A stretch of 8,267 nt of DNA from an uncultured Clostridium sp. (GTDB lineage: Bacteria; Bacillota_A; Clostridia; TANB77; CAG-508). The notes beneath the pieces were generated by a model that was not told the DNA's origin, searched no databases, and saw only the letters and a program-made list of their open reading frames with translations. A program made the translations under genes and the position numbers. The stretch lies in the NCBI GenBank assembly GCA_905200315.1, contig CAJKKA010000067.1, positions 1 through 8,267 of the forward strand, read 5' to 3'. Positions within the stretch are counted from its first letter, which is position 1. The number at the start of each line of letters is the position of its first letter. Positions 1 to 6,381 of this stretch are shown piece after piece.

Positions 1-752
1 TCTATTGTTTTGTTTGTCGTAGTTCCTTGATTATCTGTTACTTCATATTTGAATGTTGTATTTTGTGTTATATTTTCTTTTGTTATTACATATTCTGTTT
101 TTCCGCCTACGTCTATTTCTTCTTCGTTTTCTGGTTTTATTTTTGCTAGTCCATTATTGCTTTTTATTGTTATATTTACTTTTACTGGTCCTTTTGTCCA
201 GCCTGTTGGTTCTATATTTGTTAGTATTCGTATTCCTGTTGTTTTTTCTCCTATATGTACTACATATTTTTCGTCTATATAAAATTCATAACCTTTATAA
301 ATTCCATCTAATCTTGTTTCGCTCTTTGTTATTGGAAATTCTATATCATCTGTATTTTCTGTTTTTTTTACTTTCTCTTCAAATTTATTTTTTATTGTTT
401 CCATATTAAATGTTGTTCCATTTGTGGCTTCATCTGCCTGCAATTCTAATACACACATTCTTAATTCTTCCTCGTATTGCGCTACTTCTGTTTTATTTTT
501 TGCATTAGTTGCTTTGGCAAATATTCCATTTTCTCCTACTACCATATTTATGGTTATTCCAGCAAGAATTAATAGAACAATTATGGTGATTACCAAAGCT
601 ACCAATGTGATTGCAGTATTGGAGGTTGGAAATCCGAGGTTAGATGTTTGAGTTTTGATATTGGATATTTGAATGTTTGATGTTAATTTGTTTTTATTAT
701 TTAAAGCATATGTTTTGTATATTTCTATATTTTCTCTTACGTTTTTATCCAT
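1..752 (-). CDS. Pilin-like surface protein with Ig-like C-terminal region, truncated by window edge
   Basis: The frame is open from an ATG at 752 to the left edge (250 codons, no stop), preceded by a good AGGAG ribosome binding site. Residues 1-47 are a hydrophilic Asn/Thr/Ser-rich leader. Residues 48-70 (ITLVALVITIIVLLILAGIT...) form one strongly hydrophobic segment, followed by VVGENGIFAKA and a charged helix at about 80-105. This layout is that of type IV pilin/pseudopilin-like proteins common in clostridia. The position expected for prepilin peptidase cleavage is Ala47-Ile48 rather than Gly-Phe, and residue 5 of the would-be mature protein is Ala, not the classical Glu, so processing is uncertain. 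Residues about 178-250 (EPTGWTKGPVKVNIT..., then KYEVTDNQGTTT) look like a beta-rich Ig-like extracellular module and probably continue beyond the window. It is divergent from the XRE regulator. It could instead be a membrane-anchored surface protein that never joins a pilus. Confidence 0.8.
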   Translation of the reverse strand, partial: MDKNVRENIEIYKTYALNNKNKLTSNIQISNIKTQTSNLGFPTSNTAITLVALVITIIVLLILAGITINMVVGENGIFAKATNAKNKTEVAQYEEELRMCVLELQADEATNGTTFNMETIKNKFEEKVKKTENTDDIEFPITKSETRLDGIYKGYEFYIDEKYVVHIGEKTTGIRILTNIEPTGWTKGPVKVNITIKSNNGLAKIKPENEEEIDVGGKTEYVITKENITQNTTFKYEVTDNQGTTTNKTI

Positions 753-953
753 TTTTTCTCTCCTTTTTCTTGAATCAGCTCTGTATTTTTAGTTCTTTAC
801 TATTAGGTAATATTTTACATTAAATATTTTCTTTTGGCAATAGTTTTTATTTTTTTATGGAATTTATCATTTTCTTATGTCATATTTGCAGACGAACAGA
901 GGCATCATCCCATACATTTGTTAATATCTTTTCTTTCGTCAATTTTTGTAATC

Positions 954-982
954 AGTTTACACGTAAAACGCGTAAATGTCAA
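954..982 (-). promoter_or_regulatory. Predicted leftward promoter for the pilin-like gene
   Basis: Read on the minus strand, a perfect TTGACA (977-982) is followed after 17 bp by TAAACT (954-959, four of six consensus bases). It lies about 200 bp upstream of the pilin-like start codon, which would give a long leader. The spacer covers the left arm of the inverted repeat at 962-995, so a protein bound there would block polymerase. No recognised riboswitch was seen in the leader. Confidence 0.5.
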
Positions 983-995
983 TACACGTTTTACG
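962..995. promoter_or_regulatory. Inverted repeat, candidate operator between pilin-like and XRE genes
   Basis: CGTAAAACG at 962-970 and its exact reverse complement CGTTTTACG at 987-995 are separated by 16 bp (25 bp centre to centre). A related half-site, CGCGTAAAT, lies between them. The left arm overlaps the spacer of the leftward TTGACA promoter, and the right arm lies just upstream of TATAAT-like sequences serving the XRE gene. XRE-family repressors usually bind dyad sites near their own gene, so this is the natural candidate target. That assignment is inference from position. Confidence 0.5.
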
Positions 996-1017
996 AATAT
1001 TTTATAATTATTTTGTA

Positions 1018-1023
1018 TATAAT
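1018..1023 (+). promoter_or_regulatory. Possible -10 box for the XRE regulator gene
   Basis: A perfect TATAAT lies 22 bp before the ATG, and a second TATAAT is at 1003-1008. Neither has a convincing -35 at 16-18 bp. If either is used, the promoter is weak or depends on the regulator bound at the adjacent inverted repeat. Confidence 0.3.
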
Positions 1024-1045
1024 TTTGTTATTTTAGGAGTTAATT

Positions 1046-1264
1046 ATGAAATTAAGAATTAGAGATTTAAGGGAGGATAAAGATTTAACTCAAACTACAA
1101 TTGCCAAATTACTTAATTGTTCTCAACAAACTTATTCTCGATATGAGTCTGGTGAAATTACAATTGATATTTATAATTTAATAAAACTTGCTAAGTTCTA
1201 TAATACTTCTGTTGACTATATTATAGGATTAACAGATATAAAAAAGCCTTACAAACAAAATTAG
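1046..1264 (+). CDS. Small XRE/Cro-CI family transcriptional regulator
   Basis: The 72-residue protein consists almost wholly of one helix-turn-helix domain of the XRE (HTH_3) type. After LRIRDLREDKDLT, the first HTH helix is about TQTTIAKLLN (residues 15-24), and the recognition helix with its usual signature is SQQTYSRYESGE (26-37). IYNLIKLAKFYNTSVDYIIGLTD follows as the conserved packing helices. There is no sensor, peptidase or oligomerisation domain, so it is probably a simple DNA-binding dimer. The ATG has an AGGAG at 1035-1039, six bases upstream. It is divergent from the pilin-like gene, with an inverted repeat between them, suggesting autoregulation and possibly control of the neighbour. 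The physiological signal cannot be told from the sequence. Confidence 0.88.
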   Translation: MKLRIRDLREDKDLTQTTIAKLLNCSQQTYSRYESGEITIDIYNLIKLAKFYNTSVDYIIGLTDIKKPYKQN

Positions 1265-1301
1265 AAACCGACAACATTTAAAACGTCATCGGTTTCTTTT
1301 T
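1264..1301 (+). terminator. Rho-independent terminator after the XRE gene
   Basis: GAAACCGA (1264-1271) pairs perfectly with TCGGTTTC (1289-1296) and is followed by five T (1297-1301). The stem begins on the last base of the regulator's stop codon. The opposite strand has only a weak T-rich run after the same stem, so it may end the convergent gene at 1340 only partially. Confidence 0.8.
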
Positions 1302-1339
1302 CCATAGTACAATATAGTGTTTTTTATGTTAAACTATTT

Positions 1340-1672
1340 TTAATTTGCCCATCTATATACTTTTATATTCTTATATGCATTTAATACATCTGAATATTTT
1401 TCATATTCTTCTTCCCATATTACTTGCGGTACTTTATCGAAAGCATTAAAAACTTTTTCTGCTTCCATTAAGAATACTACTTGTTCTTGTTGATTCATTA
1501 ATTCATATTTTTTTGCAACTTTATATAATTTATCTAACATTTCATTTGCTTCTATAAAGCTACAAAAATCTTTTACATTTAATCCTATTAATTTTATTTG
1601 CATAATTGCATATGCTATTAATGCTATTATTCCAAATATTAAAACGTATATCAGTGTAATTAATTCTTTCAT
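1340..1672 (-). CDS. Small single-pass membrane protein of unknown function
   Basis: I do not recognise this family. The product has 110 residues. Residues about 3-27 (ELITLIYVLIFGIIALIAYAI) form one membrane helix at the extreme N-terminus. The rest is a soluble, charged, probably helical tail (NEMLDKLYKVAKKYELMNQQEQ..., EEEYEKYSDVLNAYKN). The ATG at 1672 is preferred over a GTG at 1681 because AGAAGG lies at a proper distance from the ATG, whereas the GTG overlaps that ribosome binding site. The tail, with no catalytic-looking motif, suggests a small membrane-anchored scaffold, but that is only a guess. It is divergent from the cation exporter and convergent with the XRE gene. Confidence 0.72.
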   Translation of the reverse strand: MKELITLIYVLIFGIIALIAYAIMQIKLIGLNVKDFCSFIEANEMLDKLYKVAKKYELMNQQEQVVFLMEAEKVFNAFDKVPQVIWEEEYEKYSDVLNAYKNIKVYRWAN

Positions 1673-1704
1673 TAAAATCACCTTCTTTTGTAAAATCCAT
1701 TTCT

Positions 1705-1733
1705 ATTATAGCATATTTGTAATATAATTGCAA
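1705..1733 (-). promoter_or_regulatory. Predicted promoter for the small membrane protein gene
   Basis: On the minus strand, TTGCAA (1728-1733) and a perfect TATAAT (1705-1710) are 17 bp apart, with an extended -10 TGC directly before the TATAAT (1711-1713). The -35 lies inside the first copy of the 15-bp direct repeat at 1716-1752. Confidence 0.6.
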
Positions 1734-1752
1734 CTTTTTTGTAATATAATTG
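1716..1752. repeat. 15-bp direct repeat in a divergent promoter region, candidate operator
   Basis: TTTGTAATATAATTG occurs at 1716-1730 and again at 1738-1752, with starts 22 bp apart (about two helical turns). With its flank, the first copy reads TTGTAATATAATTGCAA, a near-perfect dyad (TTGTAAT / ATTGCAA, one mismatch). It covers the -35 of the leftward promoter and lies upstream of the rightward one. This placement suits a regulator acting on both genes, but simple AT-rich chance repetition cannot be excluded. Confidence 0.4.
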
Positions 1753-1775
1753 TAATATTAGTTTATTTTACTGTA

Positions 1776-1784
1776 TGCTATAAT
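1776..1784 (+). promoter_or_regulatory. Predicted extended -10 promoter for the cation exporter
   Basis: TGCTATAAT is a perfect extended -10 element, 28 bp before the start codon. The -35 position (1756-1761, TATTAG) is poor, as is common when an extended -10 is present. The short leader leaves no room for a manganese riboswitch. Confidence 0.55.
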
Positions 1785-1812
1785 AAGAAGAATTTAATTT
1801 TGAGGTGATTTT

Positions 1813-2673
1813 TTGGATAGATATAAAGAGACTAAACGTGTTGGTATTGCTGGCATTTTAGGAAATATATTTTTACTTATTATAAAAGGATTTGTCGGTC
1901 TTATGAGTGGAAGTCAGGCAATGATAGCAGATGCTGCAAATAGTGCTGGAGATATCTTTGCTTCTGCTATGACTTTTATAGGCAACAAAATTGCAAGTGA
2001 GCCACGAGATGAAGGGCATAATTTTGGTCATGGAAAGGCTGAATATATTTCTTCTTTCTTTATTAGCTTATCTATGATAGGTGTTGCAATAAAATTATTT
2101 GTTGATGCTATTTCTTCACTTGTTTTTGGTAGTAAATTAGAATTTTCTTGGATTTTAGTTTTAGTTTGTATTACAACAATTATTGTTAAATTTTGTTTAT
2201 ATATGTATGCTAAAAAAGTTACTGAAAGGTATAATAACATTCTTTTGAAATCCAATATGAAAGACCATAGAAATGATTGCATTGTTACAACATTTACTCT
2301 TATTTCTATCTTATTTTCTTTAATTGGCTGGTTTTGGGTAGATGGCATTGTAGGACTTGGTATTTCTGTTTGGATTTTCTATACAGGAATTACAATTTTT
2401 ATTGAAAGTTATAATGTTTTAATGGATATTTCTTTAGGTAAAAATTCTACAGATTTAATTTATAATCTTGGAAAAAATTATAATGAAATTATAAAAATCG
2501 AAAATTTATACTCTGTTCCAGTTGGATATAAATATGTAGTTGTTTTTACAATTTATATAGATGGCAATATGAGTACTTTTAAAAGCCACTCTGTTGCAGA
2601 TAGTTTAGAAAAAGACATTTTAAACAATATTGAACAAATTGATAGTGTTATTATTCATGTTCATCCTATGTAA
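1813..2673 (+). CDS. Cation diffusion facilitator, predicted manganese exporter (MntE/MneP-like)
   Basis: This 286-residue CDF-family transporter exports divalent metal across the membrane, usually as a dimer driven by proton antiport. About six membrane segments span residues 12-195, and a cytoplasmic domain with the CDF C-terminal fold spans 205-286. The metal site in TM2 is N43-x3-D47 (within IADAANSAGD) and in TM5 D151-x3-D155 (DHRND). CDF zinc exporters typically have HxxxD or DxxxD/HxxxD. As I recall the family, the N-D/D-D combination marks manganese exporters such as streptococcal MntE, so manganese is the favoured substrate. H69 and H73 (HNFGHGKAE), H259 and the final HVHP are typical conserved positions. 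The start is TTG at 1813, which sits four bases after GAGGTGA; no in-frame ATG gives a complete first helix. It is divergent from the small membrane protein and convergent with the gene at 2747. Confidence 0.87.
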   Translation: MDRYKETKRVGIAGILGNIFLLIIKGFVGLMSGSQAMIADAANSAGDIFASAMTFIGNKIASEPRDEGHNFGHGKAEYISSFFISLSMIGVAIKLFVDAISSLVFGSKLEFSWILVLVCITTIIVKFCLYMYAKKVTERYNNILLKSNMKDHRNDCIVTTFTLISILFSLIGWFWVDGIVGLGISVWIFYTGITIFIESYNVLMDISLGKNSTDLIYNLGKNYNEIIKIENLYSVPVGYKYVVVFTIYIDGNMSTFKSHSVADSLEKDILNNIEQIDSVIIHVHPM

Positions 2674-2700
2674 TATTTATTTATTAAATCTTCAATAATA

Positions 2701-2740
2701 TATAAAACACGACTGATTATAAATTATATAATCAGTCGTG
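2701..2740 (-). terminator. Hairpin terminator between convergent genes
   Basis: A perfect 14-bp stem (2708-2721 with 2727-2740) closes a five-base AATTA loop. Downstream on the minus strand it is followed by TTTTATAT, fitting termination of the leftward gene ending at 2747. The plus side continues AAATG, so termination of the exporter transcript would rest on the hairpin alone. Confidence 0.65.
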
Positions 2741-2746
2741 AAATGT

Positions 2747-3523
2747 TTAAGTATTCTCTTTATCAGTTTTCCCTTTCCAATACTCAGAACAGTCATTATT
2801 TTTGCACCATTTTGCAAGATTTGGTTCCTGTTCTTCTTTAAATTCTTCATAAGAGCAACTACTAATTTCATCAAAGCTAAAAATTTTATATACTTTAGCT
2901 TTATATATTTCGTGCAATTGCTCAATTGGAAATTGTCTTCCACTAAATGTGTCAAAAGCCCAACCATTATTTATGTATAATACATGCATGGTAAAAGCTT
3001 TTTCATCTTCATCATGCGTAGAAATATGCTTTGCAGCAATAAATTCTATATAACCTTTTTTTAATGCTTTGCATATCTCAAAACAGATAGCATAACAATA
3101 TCCTCTGCACATCTGCTTTTCGATTTTTTCATATAACTTTTCATTTAATCGCTTTATGTTTTTTAAGTCTTCTTTACTAAGTGCTTTTCCTTTTGTTGTG
3201 CATACAAAAAAGTATATTTTTTCTGCCAACGACAAAGAAAATACTACTATTGAATTTTCAAATACTTTAAATAATATAAAAAAAATAAAAAAGCAAATTA
3301 AATAAAAAATTATGAGAACTATTTGAGTATTCATAGAAAACTCTCTTCCTTCACATATTCTAATTATTAATATTGGAATATATAAACAGACTAGACCTAA
3401 CACCCAAAACAAAAAGCAAAAATATACAATTAGGTCATGCTTAAAACTTAACTGTAAAAGCATATCTTGTGATTCTTTGTCAAACTCCTTATAAATAGTT
3501 TTCCGCATAATATACTTAATCAT
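2747..3523 (-). CDS. Membrane protein with cytoplasmic Cys-His-Asp (transglutaminase/papain-like) domain, function unknown
   Basis: I do not recognise this family with certainty. The 258-residue product has two clear membrane helices, at about 31-54 (LIVYFCFLFWVLGLVCLYIP) and 67-88 (QIVLIIFYLICFFIFFILFK), and possibly a hydrophobic patch at 91-108. A soluble region follows, with a charged linker at 110-138. Residues 141-191 read GYCYAICFEICKAL, then TMHVLYINNGWAFDTFSG. A Cys at a helix start (C143), a His opening a strand (H180) and an Asp eleven residues later (D191) are the order and spacing seen in transglutaminase-like and papain-like folds, giving a candidate triad C143-H180-D191. This is inference from pattern, not a proven homology. 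The ATG at 3523 follows AAGGTAGG, while the alternative Met6 lacks such a site. It has its own promoter and terminator, so it is monocistronic. Confidence 0.75.
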   Translation of the reverse strand: MIKYIMRKTIYKEFDKESQDMLLQLSFKHDLIVYFCFLFWVLGLVCLYIPILIIRICEGREFSMNTQIVLIIFYLICFFIFFILFKVFENSIVVFSLSLAEKIYFFVCTTKGKALSKEDLKNIKRLNEKLYEKIEKQMCRGYCYAICFEICKALKKGYIEFIAAKHISTHDEDEKAFTMHVLYINNGWAFDTFSGRQFPIEQLHEIYKAKVYKIFSFDEISSCSYEEFKEEQEPNLAKWCKNNDCSEYWKGKTDKENT

Positions 3524-3568
3524 TTTTTACCTACCTTTCTGTAAACAATTTATCGAGTTTCGTAACAT

Positions 3569-3597
3569 ATTGTATCATATTTTATGTATACTTGCAA
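3569..3597 (-). promoter_or_regulatory. Predicted promoter for the Cys-His-Asp membrane protein gene
   Basis: On the minus strand, TTGCAA (3592-3597) is followed by a 17-bp spacer and TACAAT (3569-3574), with TGA directly before the -10 as an extended element. It lies about 46 bp upstream of the start codon. Box sequences and spacing closely match those of the promoter at 1705-1733. Confidence 0.6.
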
Positions 3598-3618
3598 CTA
3601 TATTGATATATATCTAAT

Positions 3619-3674
3619 TAAAAAAATTCAAATTGTAAAATATATGTTTTAACAATATGTTTTACAATTTGAAT
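3619..3674 (-). terminator. Strong rho-independent terminator of clpC
   Basis: A 15-bp perfect stem (3626-3640 with 3660-3674) extends inward by about five further pairs, including one G-T, to a nine-base loop. On the minus strand it is followed by a run of T from 3625 down to 3620. It begins 10 bp after the clpC stop codon. Confidence 0.88.
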
Positions 3675-3683
3675 AATATTATA

Positions 3684-6122
3684 TTATTTAACAATTATTT
3701 TTCCGTCTTTTGCTGCTATTTTAACTTCTTCTCCTGATTTTATTTTTCCATCTAAAATGTATTCTGCTAAACTATCTTCTACTATGTTTTGTATTGCTCT
3801 TCTTAGTGGTCTTGCTCCATATGATTTATCTATTCCTTTTTCTGCGACTAGTTTTTTCACTGATTTCTCTATTTTTAATTCTATTCCTTGCTCTTTCATT
3901 CTTCTTTCTACTTCTTTTAGCATTAAATCTATTATTTTGTCTATTTCAGTATCTGTTAATTTGTGGAATACTATTGTTTCATCTATTCTGTTTAAGAATT
4001 CTGGACGAAATTCTTTTTTTAGTTCTGTCATTACTTCTTTTTTAGTATTTTCATATTCTTTGCTATCATTTTCTTTATTTTCTGAAAAACCTAGTGATTT
4101 TTTATCTGTTATTAATCTTGCTCCTATGTTAGATGTCATTATTATTACTGTGTTTTTAAAGTCTACTGTTCTTCCTTGGCTATCTGTTAATCTACCATCA
4201 TCTAGTATTTGTAATAATATATTCATTACATCTGGATGAGCTTTTTCTATTTCATCAAATAATATTACACTATATGGTTTTCTTCTTATTTTTTCTGTTA
4301 ATTGTCCACCTTCATCAAATCCTACATATCCTGGAGGAGCACCTATTAATTTTGCAGTTGAATGGCCTTCCATAAATTCGCTCATATCAATTCTTATCAT
4401 TGCATCTTCGTTTCCAAATAAGCATTCTGCTAAGGCTTTTGAAAGTTCTGTTTTACCAACTCCTGTTGGCCCTAAGAATAAGAATGAACCTATTGGTCTT
4501 TTAGGGTCTTTTAACCCTACTCTACTTCTTCTTATTGCTTTGCTTACTGCTTCTACTGCTTCTTCTTGTCCTACAACTCTTTTATGCAATTCTTCTTCTA
4601 ATTTTTTTAGTTTTTTATTTTCATCTTGTGTTATTTTTTTAGTAGGAATTCCTGTCCAAGAAGATATAACCTCTGCAATATTTTCTTCTGTAAGCATTGT
4701 TATAGATTTTGTTTTTTTGTTTTGCCATTTACTTTTTTGTTCTTCTAATTCTTCTTTTAATGTTTTTATTTCATCTCTTAATTTTGCTGCTTTTTCAAAT
4801 TTTTGAACTTGAACTAATTCTTCTTTTTCCTTACCTAATTTTTCTACTTTTTCTTCTAGTTCTTTTATTGTTTTTGGCTCAGAGTATGTTTTTATTTTTA
4901 TTCTAGATGCCGCTTCATCTATTAAGTCTATCGCTTTATCTGGTAAAAATCTATCATTTACATATCTTACAGATAAATCTACAGCTGCTTTTATAGCTTC
5001 ATCTGTTATTTTAACGTTATGATGTGCCTCATATTTATCTCTAATTCCTTTTAAAATGTTAACAGTATCTTCTTTTGAAGGTTCTGCTAAATCTACAGGA
5101 CTAAATCTACGTTCTAATGCACTATCTTGTTCAATATATTTTCTATATTCATTAATTGTTGTTGCACCTATTAATTGTATTTCTCCTCTTGCAAGCAATG
5201 GTTTTAAAATATTAGCTGCATCTATTGCTCCCTCTGCTGCTCCAGCACCAACTATTGTATGAATTTCATCTATAAATAAAATTACATCTCCTGCTTTTTT
5301 TACTTCATTTAAAGACTTCTTTATTCTTTCTTCAAAGTCTCCTCTATATTTTGCACCTGCAACCATTCCAGAAATATCCATTGATACAAGTCTTTTATTT
5401 TTTAATAAATCTGGAACATCTCCTGCTATTATTTTTTGTGCTAAGCCTTCTACTACAGCTGTTTTACCAACACCTGGTTCACCAATTAAACATGGATTAT
5501 TTTTAGTTCTTCTTGATAAAATTTGAATAACCCTTTCAATTTCTTCACTTCTACCTATAACAGGATCTAGCTTTCCTTCTTTTGCTGATTTAGTTAAATC
5601 TGTTCCAAATTGATTTAAAGTTGGCGTAGAATTATAGCTTCCATTATTATAATTTGATTTTCCATTTGTATTTCCATTTTGTTCGTTTTCATTTTCTATT
5701 ACTTTGTTTAATTCATTAAATAACTTTGTAGGTTCAACATTTAATTCAACTAAAATTCTCGTTGCAACACTATCCCCCTCTCTCATTAAACCAAGTAATA
5801 AATGCTCTGTTCCTATATAATCTGAACCAAGCTTTTTAGCTTCTCTAAAAGCATTTTCTATAACTCTTTTTGTACGTGGAGTAAACCCAAAAGTTGCATC
5901 TAATTTATCTTCATCTTCACCTATTAAATCTTCAATTTTCTCTAAAACATTTTCACTATTAACACCCTGAAGTTCCAAAACCTTTTTAGCGATTCCAGTT
6001 TCCTCTTTTGTTAAACCATATAGAATATGTTCTGTTCCTAAATATTTATGCCCTAATTCTATTGCAATTTCATTAGCAAATTCAATAGCATTTTGAGCAC
6101 TATTTGTAAATTTATAAGTCAT
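3684..6122 (-). CDS. clpC: ATP-dependent Clp protease ATP-binding subunit ClpC
   Basis: The 812-residue HSP100/AAA+ unfoldase threads substrates into the ClpP chamber in the cytoplasm. In Firmicutes it acts on arginine-phosphorylated proteins and works with adaptors such as MecA and McsB. The N-terminal double Clp repeat domain covers about 1-142 and is followed by an Asn/Gly/Ser-rich flexible linker (143-168). AAA1 has Walker A GEPGVGKT (214-221), Walker B VILFIDE (280-286), a KYRG pore loop (258-261) and an arginine finger near ERRF (337-340). The middle domain (about 412-470) carries a UVR-type motif, [19 protein letters not shown] (441-459), which identifies ClpC rather than ClpA/E. AAA2 has Walker A GPTGVGKT (551-558), a GYVG pore loop (598-601) and Walker B SVILFDE (618-624). 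Length is normal and no key motif is missing. The ATG follows AAGGAG. It lies downstream of mcsB across an unusual repeat-filled 414-bp gap, so independent transcription is possible. Confidence 0.98.
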   Translation of the reverse strand: MTYKFTNSAQNAIEFANEIAIELGHKYLGTEHILYGLTKEETGIAKKVLELQGVNSENVLEKIEDLIGEDEDKLDATFGFTPRTKRVIENAFREAKKLGSDYIGTEHLLLGLMREGDSVATRILVELNVEPTKLFNELNKVIENENEQNGNTNGKSNYNNGSYNSTPTLNQFGTDLTKSAKEGKLDPVIGRSEEIERVIQILSRRTKNNPCLIGEPGVGKTAVVEGLAQKIIAGDVPDLLKNKRLVSMDISGMVAGAKYRGDFEERIKKSLNEVKKAGDVILFIDEIHTIVGAGAAEGAIDAANILKPLLARGEIQLIGATTINEYRKYIEQDSALERRFSPVDLAEPSKEDTVNILKGIRDKYEAHHNVKITDEAIKAAVDLSVRYVNDRFLPDKAIDLIDEAASRIKIKTYSEPKTIKELEEKVEKLGKEKEELVQVQKFEKAAKLRDEIKTLKEELEEQKSKWQNKKTKSITMLTEENIAEVISSWTGIPTKKITQDENKKLKKLEEELHKRVVGQEEAVEAVSKAIRRSRVGLKDPKRPIGSFLFLGPTGVGKTELSKALAECLFGNEDAMIRIDMSEFMEGHSTAKLIGAPPGYVGFDEGGQLTEKIRRKPYSVILFDEIEKAHPDVMNILLQILDDGRLTDSQGRTVDFKNTVIIMTSNIGARLITDKKSLGFSENKENDSKEYENTKKEVMTELKKEFRPEFLNRIDETIVFHKLTDTEIDKIIDLMLKEVERRMKEQGIELKIEKSVKKLVAEKGIDKSYGARPLRRAIQNIVEDSLAEYILDGKIKSGEEVKIAAKDGKIIVK

Positions 6123-6170
6123 GTTCTTTTCTCCTTTCTAATTTAAAATATTCTTTTAATTTTATTTTTT

Positions 6171-6200
6171 CGGGTCGCCCAAGGCCTCCGACCCCCTACG
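6171..6200. repeat. GC-rich palindromic repeat unit, divergent version
   Basis: GGGTCG (6172-6177) pairs with CGACCC (6189-6194) around an 11-base centre containing the palindrome AGGCCT. A T-rich run precedes it and CCTACG follows. It shares the frame CGGGTCG...CGACCCC...TAC...GTTT with the units at 6232 and 8161 but has a different centre. Its base composition contrasts sharply with the surrounding AT-rich DNA, as in REP-like palindromes. Confidence 0.65.
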
Positions 6201-6231
6201 TTTAAATTTCTAGTTTTTTCATTATTTTTAC

Positions 6232-6274
6232 CGGGTCGTCGGGGACGCCGACCCCTACATCGTTTGACAATAAT
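6232..6274. repeat. 43-bp GC-rich palindromic repeat, copy 1
   Basis: This block matches 8161-8203 at 40 of 43 positions and in the same orientation. GGGTCG (6233-6238) pairs with CGACCC (6249-6254), and an alternative inner hairpin CGTC-GGG-GACG is possible. It is preceded by a T-rich stretch and ends GTTTGACAATAAT. It lies 36 bp from the 49-bp block at 6311. Confidence 0.8.
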
Positions 6275-6310
6275 ATTTGCATAAAACATAATTATAATAA
6301 ATTTATAAAG

Positions 6311-6359
6311 TGACAAATATATTTGTTTTGAAATACCGCGTAAGCGACCAAACGAGCAG
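6311..6359. repeat. 49-bp direct repeat, copy 1
   Basis: This block is identical over all 49 bases to 8215-8263. It begins TGACAAATATATTTG and ends ACCAAACGAGCAG. It is of intermediate GC content and non-coding. Its right end runs into a nested hairpin, CCAAA (6348-6352) with TTTGG (6376-6380) and GCAG with CTGC around a TTTT loop (6356-6367). Perfect identity in a fast-drifting intergenic region suggests recent duplication or a mobile, dispersed family. Confidence 0.88.
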
Positions 6360-6381
6360 TTTTCTGCGAGTGCGATTTGGA

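Noticed and set aside
49..651. Rightward frames opposite the pilin-like gene
   Set aside because: These Leu/Phe/Ser-rich frames are the reverse of an open leftward frame that has a good ribosome binding site and recognisable domains.
809..828. AATATTT/AAATATT inverted repeat in the leader of the pilin-like gene
   Set aside because: Pure A/T, short and without a following T run, so expected by chance in this composition.
867..908. Short leftward frame (13 codons) in the leader of the pilin-like gene, over a GC-richer patch
   Set aside because: No ribosome binding site and no recognisable leader-peptide feature. The patch itself is not identified, and it does not fit a c-di-GMP riboswitch pattern that I can recognise.
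2692..2980. Frames overlapping the end of the Cys-His-Asp protein gene on both strands
   Set aside because: They lie inside the 258-codon gene or its terminator, lack ribosome binding sites and have hydrophobic shadow-like composition.
6171..6254. GC-rich palindromes as rho-independent terminators of mcsB
   Set aside because: In the direction of mcsB transcription the stems are followed by A-rich, not T-rich, sequence. The T run lies on the wrong side.
6277..6325. Leftward promoter for clpC (TTGTCA with TATAAT)
   Set aside because: The spacer is only 14 bp and no better pair is found. A clpC-specific promoter remains possible but is not supported by sequence.
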